Shown here in pieces: positions 8,022 to 14,799 of a stretch of 15,481 bases of DNA. Made by a program: the position numbers and the translations under genes. The notes under the pieces were generated by a model. It did not search any database, was not told the DNA's origin, and was given only the letters and a program-made list of their open reading frames with translations. Origin of the DNA: GCA-2716945 sp964342835 (GTDB taxonomy: Bacteria > Pseudomonadota > Gammaproteobacteria > GCA-002705445 > GCA-002716945). Each line of letters starts with the position of its first letter. Positions within the stretch are counted from its first letter, which is position 1. Location of the stretch: NCBI GenBank assembly GCA_964342835.1, contig CAYFGJ010000014.1, forward strand, positions 1-15,481, given 5' to 3'.

Positions 8022-8587
8022 TGGCTGAAAATACATCATTACTTAAAAATGGAAGTAAAGTTCTAATAGAGAACCAACCTTATTTGATTTTAGAAACTGA
8101 TTTTGTTAATCCGGGTAAAGGACAAGCATTTACAAGAATAAAAATTAGAAACCTTTTGAACAACAAGATACTAGAAAAGACAATCAAAATTGGAGAATCT
8201 TTAGCAGAGGCCAATGTTATTAATAAATCAATGCAATTTTTATATAAAGAACAATCAAAATTAATATTTATGGATTTGCAATCATATGAACAAAATAGCG
8301 TAGAAATTGACTCTGTGGAGATTGATATTGAATGGTTACAAGAAGGAGATGAGTGTGAAGTTATCTTATGGAATGAAAATATTATACAAATAGAATTACC
8401 AAAATATATAAATCAAGTAGTAATCTCTACGGAAGATACTATTAAAGGTGATACAGTATCCTCTACCTTGAAAGATGCTAAATTAGAAAACGGTATAGTT
8501 GTGAAAGTGCCCATGTTTATTAAACAAGGAGAATCTATTAAAGTGGATACTAGAACGGGCGAATACTCATCTAGAGCAAAAGAATAA
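8021..8587 (+). CDS. efp: Translation elongation factor P (EF-P)
   Basis: EF-P enters the ribosomal E site and relieves stalling at consecutive prolines. The 188 aa equal the E. coli length, with three beta-barrel domains: KOW-like (about 1-65), middle OB (66-128) and C-terminal OB (129-188, containing KVPMFIKQGESIKVDTRTGEY). The tip residue is Lys33 in NPGKGQAF, the position that is beta-lysylated by EpmA/EpmB in E. coli. It is not the arginine rhamnosylated by EarP, so an EpmA/EpmB pair is expected elsewhere in the genome. The paralogue YeiP lacks the PGKGQAF tip and is excluded. The ATG overlaps the htpX stop by one base with no Shine-Dalgarno, indicating coupled translation. HtpX (HPPL), ParE (KPPL), AroC (CPPG) and Psd (SPPYP), all encoded here, contain Pro-Pro pairs that may need it. 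Confidence 0.96.
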   Translation: MAENTSLLKNGSKVLIENQPYLILETDFVNPGKGQAFTRIKIRNLLNNKILEKTIKIGESLAEANVINKSMQFLYKEQSKLIFMDLQSYEQNSVEIDSVEIDIEWLQEGDECEVILWNENIIQIELPKYINQVVISTEDTIKGDTVSSTLKDAKLENGIVVKVPMFIKQGESIKVDTRTGEYSSRAKE

Positions 8588-8971
8588 ATGTCAAAAAAAC
8601 AAGATATAAGAAAACAAGCTGCACAAGTAATCCAAGACGCAAAAGTTAAATCAAATAAATATATAGTAGCTGCTGTACTTTGGTTTATATCAAGTTTATA
8701 TATTTATTCAACAGATGTTGGTTTTTCAGATGTATATTCATGGAAACCATTTGTTTTTTTTATAATTGGTCCAATTGTATCTGCTTGGATTTTTGGAAAT
8801 ATTATGTTTTATCTTCAAAAAATTATTGAACGAACTGTTATTTCATTATTTGCACAATCTAGACCAATTTTGATTGCACCAACAATAGTTTTCTTTTTCT
8901 TTTGTTTTATGGTTGCCATATTTATTATTATTTTTAAATTTGCCGAAGCTCTTCAGTTACTACTTACATGA
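8588..8971 (+). CDS. Small membrane protein of unknown function (orf127)
   Basis: I do not recognise this 127-aa protein. It has a charged, probably helical N-terminus (residues 1-24, seven Lys/Arg, rich in Lys, Gln and Ala). Three hydrophobic segments suited to membrane helices follow: about 25-41, 55-76 and 96-117, the last very rich in Phe and Ile. A polar loop with Glu, Arg and Ser (about 80-94) separates the second and third. There are no cysteine pairs, no histidine or metal motif and no signal peptidase site. The ATG follows the efp stop with no gap, and the TGA stop overlaps the tsaB start (ATGA), so it is a genuine co-translated gene. By the positive-inside rule the N-terminus is likely cytoplasmic. 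No function can be assigned from sequence. Confidence 0.8.
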   Translation: MSKKQDIRKQAAQVIQDAKVKSNKYIVAAVLWFISSLYIYSTDVGFSDVYSWKPFVFFIIGPIVSAWIFGNIMFYLQKIIERTVISLFAQSRPILIAPTIVFFFFCFMVAIFIIIFKFAEALQLLLT

Positions 8972-9633
8972 ATATCTTATCAATTGATTCATCAGGACCT
9001 GTACTTTCTGTTGGAATTATGACACAGGATAAAATCTTGACTATATCAGATGATACAAAATCTAGAGCAAGTCAAACAATATTAAATATTATTGATAAAA
9101 TTTTAAAGGATAATAATTTAAGTTCAAAAGATCTAAATGCAATTATATTTAACAAAGGTCCAGCAAGTTTTACTGGAACAAGAATTTCTTCATCTATTGT
9201 ACAAGCTATTGGTTATTCAAATAATATTCCTGTATTTGGAATATCGTCATTAAGTTTAATGGCACATACTGGTTACGTAAAATATAAATATACAAAAATA
9301 CTTTGTGTAAAAAAAGCATTTAGTAATTTAGTATATTGGGCATACTTTAATATTGAAAAGCAAAAATTTTCTCCATTATTAGGTAATTACTTAACAGTTA
9401 TAGATAAAATAAAAATTGAAAGTATTGATAAATTTTATATTATTTCCGACTGTAAAGAAAAAATTTATGAAAATAAAAATTTAAATAAACAAGTTATTGA
9501 AAATATAGATTATAAAGATCATGATTCAGCAAGAAAACTTATTAATTATGTAATACAAGAAGAAAATTTAGATAAACCGTTTAATCATACTGATACACTT
9601 CCAGATTATGCTGGTCATAATATGTATGATTAA
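8968..9633 (+). CDS. tsaB: tRNA t6A37 modification protein TsaB, divergent
   Basis: TsaB is the non-catalytic partner of TsaD in making N6-threonylcarbamoyladenosine at position 37 of ANN-decoding tRNAs. The 221 aa are close to the E. coli length (231). It has the ASKHA-type N-terminus MNILSIDSS and the family signature KGPASFTGTRI (63-73), followed by IPVFGISSLSLMA. Several usually conserved residues are changed. The REHT-like segment of E. coli TsaB reads SRASQT here (32-37), and the DARMGEVYW segment reads KAFSNLVYW with Lys116, Phe118 and Leu121 replacing Asp, Arg and Glu. The interaction with TsaD may therefore differ. The start overlaps the orf127 stop (ATGA), and the end overlaps the psd end by 4 nt (TTAA). 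The assignment to the TsaB family is secure. Confidence 0.88.
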   Translation: MNILSIDSSGPVLSVGIMTQDKILTISDDTKSRASQTILNIIDKILKDNNLSSKDLNAIIFNKGPASFTGTRISSSIVQAIGYSNNIPVFGISSLSLMAHTGYVKYKYTKILCVKKAFSNLVYWAYFNIEKQKFSPLLGNYLTVIDKIKIESIDKFYIISDCKEKIYENKNLNKQVIENIDYKDHDSARKLINYVIQEENLDKPFNHTDTLPDYAGHNMYD

Positions 9634-9639
9634 TTTTTT
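9612..9639 (+). terminator. Possible weak terminator at the end of the parE-tsaB block
   Basis: TGGTCATA (9612-9619) can pair with TATGATTA (9625-9632) around a 5-nt loop. This makes an 8-bp stem with two G-U pairs, followed by a T-run (9634-9639) and further T-rich sequence. It lies inside the last codons of tsaB and psd. On the minus strand no T-run follows, so it would act on the tsaB transcript only. The stem is weak and could be chance. Confidence 0.3.
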
Positions 9640-10490
9640 ATTTCTGCAATGGCTTCACCCATTCTAATTAATTTGCCACGTTTAACATTTGATATTGGTT
9701 TTATATTTTTATCAAATAATAAAATTACACTTGAACCTGTTTTAAACATTCCAACTTCACATCCTTTTTTAATTGTAATCAATTTTTTTGAGTAGCTTGT
9801 TGTAATAGTTTTTTTTGGATACGGAGGAGATATTTCACCTTTCCAATTGACTTCTATAGATGAAACATTTATTGCTCCAACAAAAATTACAGAGAAATTT
9901 GTTTTATCATTTTTAAAACTACAAACTAATCTCTCATTTACTGAATATAAACTTTTTATCATTTTAACACCATGAGCAGCCACACTAAATAATCTACCTG
10001 GAATATGAATGGTCTTATGCAAGTTACCATCATAAGGCATATGAACACGATGATAATCTTTTGGTGAAAGATAGAAAGTGACATAACTTCCATCTTTATA
10101 TAAATATGCTAATTCTTTATCATAATTTAATATACTTTCAACTGAAATATATTTTCCTTTGATTTGTACAATAGAATTATTCTTAATTTCTCCAAATTCT
10201 AAAATTTTTCCATCACATGGAGATGTTATAATTTTTTTTCTATTATCAACTTTATGTATACCTTTTTTTAATTTTCTTGTAAAAAAATCACAAAATGTTT
10301 CATATTTATCAATAGATGTAATCTCACACTCATTCATATTTACACCAAACATTTTTATATATATATTTATCAAAAAGTTCTTCAAAGGGTGATTAGTTCT
10401 AGTTAATATATAAGTTAATCTTGAAATAAGATGATGAGGGAGAATATATAGCCAATATGCTTTTATGAAGTCTTTTATGTTGTTTATCAT
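9630..10490 (-). CDS. psd: Phosphatidylserine decarboxylase proenzyme
   Basis: Psd decarboxylates phosphatidylserine to phosphatidylethanolamine at the inner membrane. The precursor cuts itself to create a pyruvoyl group. Numbered from the ATG at 10490 (286 aa), the catalytic set is D93 (TSPCDGK), H147 and H150 (SPKDYHRVHMP) and the cleavage site G252-S253 in FKTGSSVILLF. E. coli has LGST there; the TGSS version still offers Gly-Ser for cleavage. The N-terminus (YILPHHLISRL) and NERLVCSF region align with E. coli Psd, but the long acidic C-terminal tail of that protein is absent. An upstream TTG at 10496 adds two residues; I chose the ATG because its neighbours add no conserved sequence and neither start has a Shine-Dalgarno. 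The gene is divergent from aroC and convergent with tsaB. Confidence 0.94.
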   Translation of the reverse strand: MINNIKDFIKAYWLYILPHHLISRLTYILTRTNHPLKNFLINIYIKMFGVNMNECEITSIDKYETFCDFFTRKLKKGIHKVDNRKKIITSPCDGKILEFGEIKNNSIVQIKGKYISVESILNYDKELAYLYKDGSYVTFYLSPKDYHRVHMPYDGNLHKTIHIPGRLFSVAAHGVKMIKSLYSVNERLVCSFKNDKTNFSVIFVGAINVSSIEVNWKGEISPPYPKKTITTSYSKKLITIKKGCEVGMFKTGSSVILLFDKNIKPISNVKRGKLIRMGEAIAEIKN

Positions 10491-10506
10491 AATCAATTTA
10501 TAATAA

Positions 10507-10535
10507 TTTAATTATTAGTGTAAATATTATATAAT
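10507..10535 (+). promoter_or_regulatory. Putative aroC promoter with bidirectional -10
   Basis: The 103-bp gap between psd and aroC (10491-10593) contains TATAAT (10530-10535), with TTTAAT (10507-10512) 17 bp upstream as a weak -35 (3/6 of consensus). It sits inside the perfect palindrome ATTATATAAT (10526-10535), so the same bases give TATAAT on the minus strand toward psd. Expected starts are near 10542 for aroC, giving a leader of about 50 nt, and near 10519 for psd. No Shine-Dalgarno precedes either gene. Confidence 0.4.
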
Positions 10536-10542
10536 GTTACAG

Positions 10543-10559
10543 CAAATATATGATATTTG
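10543..10559. repeat. Inverted repeat near the predicted aroC start site
   Basis: CAAATAT-ATG-ATATTTG is a perfect 7-bp inverted repeat with a 3-bp centre. It can extend to 9 bp if a G-T pair is allowed. It lies just downstream of the predicted aroC -10. It may be an operator or form a leader hairpin; no T-run follows, so it is not an intrinsic terminator. It could also be chance in AT-rich DNA. Confidence 0.3.
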
Positions 10560-10593
10560 TTAATTATTTAATCAACCATTAATTCTAATTATT

Positions 10594-11658
10594 ATGTCAG
10601 GAAATACATTCGGAAAAATATTTACATTAACATCATTTGGCGAAAGTCATGGCAAAGCACTTGGCTGTATTGTTGATGGATGTCCTCCAGGAATGAAATT
10701 AAATGAATCTGATATACAAATTGATCTTAATAGACGGAAACCAGGACAATCAAAATACACAACACAACGAAAAGAAAGCGACAAAGTAGAAATATTATCT
10801 GGTGTTTTTGAAGGCATGACAACAGGCACACCTATTGCTTTAATTATTTATAATGAAGATCAAAAACCTAAAGATTATTCAGAAATTAAAGACAAATTTA
10901 GACCTGGTCATGCTGATTATACTTATACAAAAAAGTATGGTATCAGAGATTACAGAGGAGCAGGAAGATCATCTGCACGAGAAACTGTTGCAAGAGTTGC
11001 TGGCGGAGCAATAGCTAAAAAATATTTAAAAGAATATCTTGGTATTGAAATTATAGGGTATGTTTCTCAAATAGGAATACATAAACCAAAAAACATTGAT
11101 ATTTCATTAGCAAATCAGAATGATTTCTTTTTTCCAGATTCAACCATGATTCCAGTTTTAGAAGAATATATAAATAAAATTAGAAAAGATGGTGATTCTA
11201 TTGGAGCAGAGGTTACAGTTATTGTGAAAAATATGAAAACAGGTTTAGGAAATCCAGTTTTTGATAAATTGGATGCTTTACTTGCTTACGGAATGATGTC
11301 AATTAATGCAGTCAAAGGAGTTGAAATTGGAAGCGGTTTCGATGTTGTAAAAATGTATGGTTCAGAATGCAGAGATGAAATTACTACAAAAGGATTTCAA
11401 AGTAATAATGCTGGAGGAACTTTGGGTGGTATTTCTACGGGACAAGATTTGGTTATTAAAATGGCATTGAAACCAACATCAAGCATCTTAAAACCAGTTA
11501 ATACAATTGATAAAGATAATCAAGATACTACAATATCGACAAAAGGCAGACATGATCCATGTGTGGGAATACGTGCAACGCCTATAGCAGAAGCAATGAC
11601 TGCGCTAGTTATTTGTGATTTATTTTTACGTCATAGAGCTCAAATAACAGAAAAATAA
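10594..11658 (+). CDS. aroC: Chorismate synthase
   Basis: AroC converts 5-enolpyruvylshikimate-3-phosphate to chorismate, the last shikimate step, using reduced FMN. The 354 aa are close to E. coli AroC (361). The first signature GESHGKALG (16-24, with His19) and the following DGCPPG are intact. So are the NRRKPGQS segment (46-53), FRPGHADYT with His106, the FMN-contacting RGAGRSSARET (121-131), and the C-terminal GRHDPCVGIRATP. The ATG at 10594 aligns with the normal family N-terminus (MSGNTFGK), although no Shine-Dalgarno precedes it. It is the first gene of the right-hand block; leuC starts 18 bp after the stop, so aroC and the leucine genes are probably co-transcribed. Grouping it with the leu genes does not reflect a shared pathway. 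Confidence 0.97.
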   Translation: MSGNTFGKIFTLTSFGESHGKALGCIVDGCPPGMKLNESDIQIDLNRRKPGQSKYTTQRKESDKVEILSGVFEGMTTGTPIALIIYNEDQKPKDYSEIKDKFRPGHADYTYTKKYGIRDYRGAGRSSARETVARVAGGAIAKKYLKEYLGIEIIGYVSQIGIHKPKNIDISLANQNDFFFPDSTMIPVLEEYINKIRKDGDSIGAEVTVIVKNMKTGLGNPVFDKLDALLAYGMMSINAVKGVEIGSGFDVVKMYGSECRDEITTKGFQSNNAGGTLGGISTGQDLVIKMALKPTSSILKPVNTIDKDNQDTTISTKGRHDPCVGIRATPIAEAMTALVICDLFLRHRAQITEK

Positions 11659-11676
11659 ATTTTATATGAGTTCGAT

Positions 11677-13083
11677 ATGAGACAAACTTTGTACGACAAA
11701 ATTTGGAATGAGCATCAAATCATTATTAATGATGATCAATCATCACTTTTGTATGTAGATAAACATTTAATACATGAAGTTACATCGCCGCAAGCTTTTG
11801 ATGGATTATTCTTAAAGAATAGAAGTGTATGGAATACTAATTCAATAATTGCAGTTTCAGACCACAATGTACCTACAACTAATAGAAATTTAGGGATTAC
11901 AGATAAAATATCTAGATTACAAGTAGAAACATTAATTGCTAATTGTAATAAACATAATATAAACTATTTTGATTTAGATGATATTAATCAAGGCATTGTA
12001 CATGTAATTGGTCCAGAGTTAGGTATAACTCAACCTGGTATGACTCTGGTTTGTGGAGATTCACATACATCAACCCATGGCGCTTTAGCTGCTTTAGCAT
12101 TTGGTATTGGTACTAGTGATGTTGAACATGTTTTAGCAACACAATGTATAAACTTAACAAAAGAAAAAAATTATAAAATTAATATTAACAATGTTCTTAA
12201 TGAATATGTAACTTCTAAAGATCTTATACTTCATATTATCAAGACAATTGGTACTTCTGGTGGAACAGGTTATACCTTTGAATTTATGGGTGACTGTATT
12301 AAAAAATTGTCTATAGAAGCAAGAATGACTATTTGTAACATGAGTATAGAAGCAGGTGCTAAATCTGGTTTGATAGCATTTGATAACACTACATTAGATT
12401 ATTTATTAAAACGTAAAAATTGTCCTTCAAAAAAATACATTGATAATGCTATAAAGTATTGGGAAACTTTATATAGTGATGATGATGCTGTTTTTGAAAA
12501 AGAAATTATAATAGATGCAAAACAAATTAAACCTCAGATTACATGGGGAACATCACCAGAAATGACAATATCTATTGATGAAAAAATTCCTAATCCAAAA
12601 GACTGCAAATCTATTGATAAACAAAAGTCTTATCAGAGAGCATTAGATTATATGGATCTTCAGCCGAACCAAGATATAAAGTCTATAATATTAGATAAAA
12701 TATTTATTGGATCATGTACGAATTCTCGTATTGAAGATTTAAGAATGGCAGCTGAAATTCTTTCAGGACAAGAAATTGCAAGAAATATAAAGCAAGCCAT
12801 AGTGGTACCTGGATCTGGTCATGTTAAAGCTCAAGCTGAATCTGAAGGTATTGATCAAATATTTATTAAGTCCGGTTTTGAATGGCGAGATCCTGGTTGT
12901 TCTATGTGTTTAGGTATGAATGAAGATAAATTAAAACCTTTTGAGAGATGTGCTTCAACATCTAATAGAAATTTTGAAGGGAGACAAGGAGATAAAGGGA
13001 GAACACATTTAGCTAGTCCCGTAATGGTTGCTTTAGCTGCTATCAAGGGACATTTTGATGATATTACGCAATATATTCAATGA
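11677..13083 (+). CDS. leuC: 3-isopropylmalate dehydratase large subunit
   Basis: LeuC with LeuD isomerises 2-isopropylmalate to 3-isopropylmalate in leucine biosynthesis. The 468 aa are the standard length of the aconitase-like large subunit. The three [4Fe-4S] cysteines are C347 (FIGSCTNSR), C408 and C411 (GCSMCLGMN). VCGDSHTSTHGA (125-136), SDHNVPT (61-67) and the PGSGHVKAQAE region are intact. The start has no clear Shine-Dalgarno. The TGA stop overlaps the leuD ATG (ATGA), which fits strict coupling of the two subunits. No leader peptide or attenuator is seen in the 18 bp upstream, so leucine-specific control at this point is unlikely. Confidence 0.97.
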   Translation: MRQTLYDKIWNEHQIIINDDQSSLLYVDKHLIHEVTSPQAFDGLFLKNRSVWNTNSIIAVSDHNVPTTNRNLGITDKISRLQVETLIANCNKHNINYFDLDDINQGIVHVIGPELGITQPGMTLVCGDSHTSTHGALAALAFGIGTSDVEHVLATQCINLTKEKNYKININNVLNEYVTSKDLILHIIKTIGTSGGTGYTFEFMGDCIKKLSIEARMTICNMSIEAGAKSGLIAFDNTTLDYLLKRKNCPSKKYIDNAIKYWETLYSDDDAVFEKEIIIDAKQIKPQITWGTSPEMTISIDEKIPNPKDCKSIDKQKSYQRALDYMDLQPNQDIKSIILDKIFIGSCTNSRIEDLRMAAEILSGQEIARNIKQAIVVPGSGHVKAQAESEGIDQIFIKSGFEWRDPGCSMCLGMNEDKLKPFERCASTSNRNFEGRQGDKGRTHLASPVMVALAAIKGHFDDITQYIQ

Positions 13084-13727
13084 AGAAAATAGTTATCAAA
13101 GGTCAAGTCATACCAATTAATGAATCTAATATTGATACAGATATAATTATTCCTAAACAATATTTAAAATCAATAAAAAAAACAGGTTTTGGGCCTTACT
13201 TGTTTGATTCATGGAGATATGAAGAAACGGGAGAATTAGATTCCAATATTAAGAGAACTCTTAAGTCGAATTTTATAATGAACAGAGACCCATATTTAAA
13301 TGGAAAGATTTTGTTAGTTGGTGATAATTTTGGATGTGGGTCATCCAGAGAACATGCGGTCTGGGCCATCAAAGATTTTGGAATAGAAGCAGTTATATCA
13401 ACATCATTTGCTGATATTTTTTTTAGAAATAGTATAAAAAATGAATTATTACTTATAAAATTAGAAAAACAACAAGTTGATGTTCTTTTTTCACAATCTT
13501 CTATATCAGATGAATTTAAATTGACAATTGATATTGAAAAACAGACAATTACATCTCCAAATGATGAAATAATCAAATTTACTATAAATAAAAATAACAA
13601 AGATAGAATAATGTATGGGTATGATGATATAGAGCTTACATTGAAAAAAAAGAATCAAATCAAATCATACGAAAAATTAATGAAACAAAACAAACCATGG
13701 TTGTTTAAGAAAGATAATGAAAAATAA
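13080..13727 (+). CDS. leuD: 3-isopropylmalate dehydratase small subunit
   Basis: LeuD is the swivelling small subunit that completes the isopropylmalate isomerase active site. The 215 aa are a normal length for the bacterial type with a C-terminal tail. Diagnostic segments are NIDTDIIIPKQYLK (near 17-30), GFGPYLFDSWRY, GDNFGCGSSREHAVWAIKDFG (key GCGSSREH) and SFADIFFRNS. The C-terminal NKPWLFKK matches enterobacterial-type LeuD. The start overlaps the leuC stop by 4 nt, and the 3' end overlaps leuB by 11 nt. Confidence 0.97.
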   Translation: MKKIVIKGQVIPINESNIDTDIIIPKQYLKSIKKTGFGPYLFDSWRYEETGELDSNIKRTLKSNFIMNRDPYLNGKILLVGDNFGCGSSREHAVWAIKDFGIEAVISTSFADIFFRNSIKNELLLIKLEKQQVDVLFSQSSISDEFKLTIDIEKQTITSPNDEIIKFTINKNNKDRIMYGYDDIELTLKKKNQIKSYEKLMKQNKPWLFKKDNEK

Positions 13728-14799
13728 TATATTATTATTACCCGGAGATGGCGTCGGTCCTGAAATTATGACTGAAGCGGTCAAACTAATTAATTGTCTT
13801 AATATGCACAAATTAACTGATATAAGCTATGAATATTCTGACATAGGAAGTATAGCTTTAGACAATTATAATGCTCCATTACCTGAAATAACATTAACGA
13901 AAGCGTTGAAAGCTGATTGTGTTCTTCTTGGTGCTATAGGAACACCGAAACATGATAATAATCCGAGAGAGTTAAAACCTGAATATGGTCTTCTTTGTTT
14001 GAGAAAAGCACTGAATTTGTACGTGAATGTTAGACCAATTTTGTCTTTTGAAGCCTTATCTAATAGTTCATCATTAAAATCTGAAATTATAAGTAATATG
14101 GATATTTTAATAGTAAGAGAGCTTATTGGTGATATATATTTTGGAGAACCACGAGGGTTTAATACAGATTCAGATGATGTATATGCATATAATACTATGA
14201 AATATTCTAAATCAGAAATTACAAGAATTGCGAATTTTGCTTTTGATGCAGCAATGCGAAGATCTAAAAAAGTAACTTCTGTTGATAAAGCTAATGTATT
14301 GGAAACATCACAATTATGGCGTGAAACTGTAACAGATATTGCTTCATCAAATTATAATGAAATAGATTTAAAACATATGTATGTAGATAACGCAGCTATG
14401 CAGTTGATTAAAGATCCAAAACAATTTGATGTAATTTTAACGAGTAATATGTTTGGAGATATATTATCAGATGAAGCCTCTATGTTGACAGGATCAATTG
14501 GTATGCTTCCATCAGCTTCATTATCAGAGAAATATGCGTTATACGAACCTATACATGGATCCGCTCCAGATATCGCCAATCAAGGAATTGTTAATCCTCT
14601 TGCAATGATTTTATCATGTGCAATGATGTTTGAGTTTACTTTTAACAACAAAAAAATATCTGATCTTATTAAAAATTCAGTAAATGAAGTTTTGAAAAAT
14701 GGTATCATGACAAAAGATCTATCAACATCAAATCATTACATTTCAACTAGCGAAATGGGTGATAAAGTTATTGAAAGTATAAATCAAAGTGTTAAATAA
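13717..14799 (+). CDS. leuB: 3-isopropylmalate dehydrogenase
   Basis: LeuB oxidises and decarboxylates 3-isopropylmalate to the 2-oxo acid precursor of leucine with NAD+. The 360 aa are typical. Substrate residues are R96 and R106 (LCLRKALNLYVNVRP), R134 and Y141 (VRELIGDIYFGEP) and K191 (VDKANVLE). The metal ligands are D224, D248 and D252 (MYVDNA, NMFGDILSDE). The NAD-binding LYEPIHGSAPDIA (from 275) is the IPMDH form, and the protein is distinct from isocitrate dehydrogenase. The ATG lies inside the leuD end (11-nt overlap), preceded by a weak purine-rich AAGAAAG. asd starts inside its last codons, again with an 11-nt overlap. Confidence 0.97.
   Translation: MKNNILLLPGDGVGPEIMTEAVKLINCLNMHKLTDISYEYSDIGSIALDNYNAPLPEITLTKALKADCVLLGAIGTPKHDNNPRELKPEYGLLCLRKALNLYVNVRPILSFEALSNSSSLKSEIISNMDILIVRELIGDIYFGEPRGFNTDSDDVYAYNTMKYSKSEITRIANFAFDAAMRRSKKVTSVDKANVLETSQLWRETVTDIASSNYNEIDLKHMYVDNAAMQLIKDPKQFDVILTSNMFGDILSDEASMLTGSIGMLPSASLSEKYALYEPIHGSAPDIANQGIVNPLAMILSCAMMFEFTFNNKKISDLIKNSVNEVLKNGIMTKDLSTSNHYISTSEMGDKVIESINQSVK

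Noticed and set aside
10491..10593. Small RNA or riboswitch in the psd/aroC gap
   Set aside because: The 103 bp are almost all A/T with no G/C-rich stems or conserved aptamer-like sequence. Promoter elements and one short inverted repeat explain what is visible.
11666..11680. Four-codon frame (ATG AGT TCG ATA TGA) ending on the leuC ATG
   Set aside because: It resembles a coupling leader but is too short, contains no leucine codons and has no attenuator hairpin after it. It is best read as chance.
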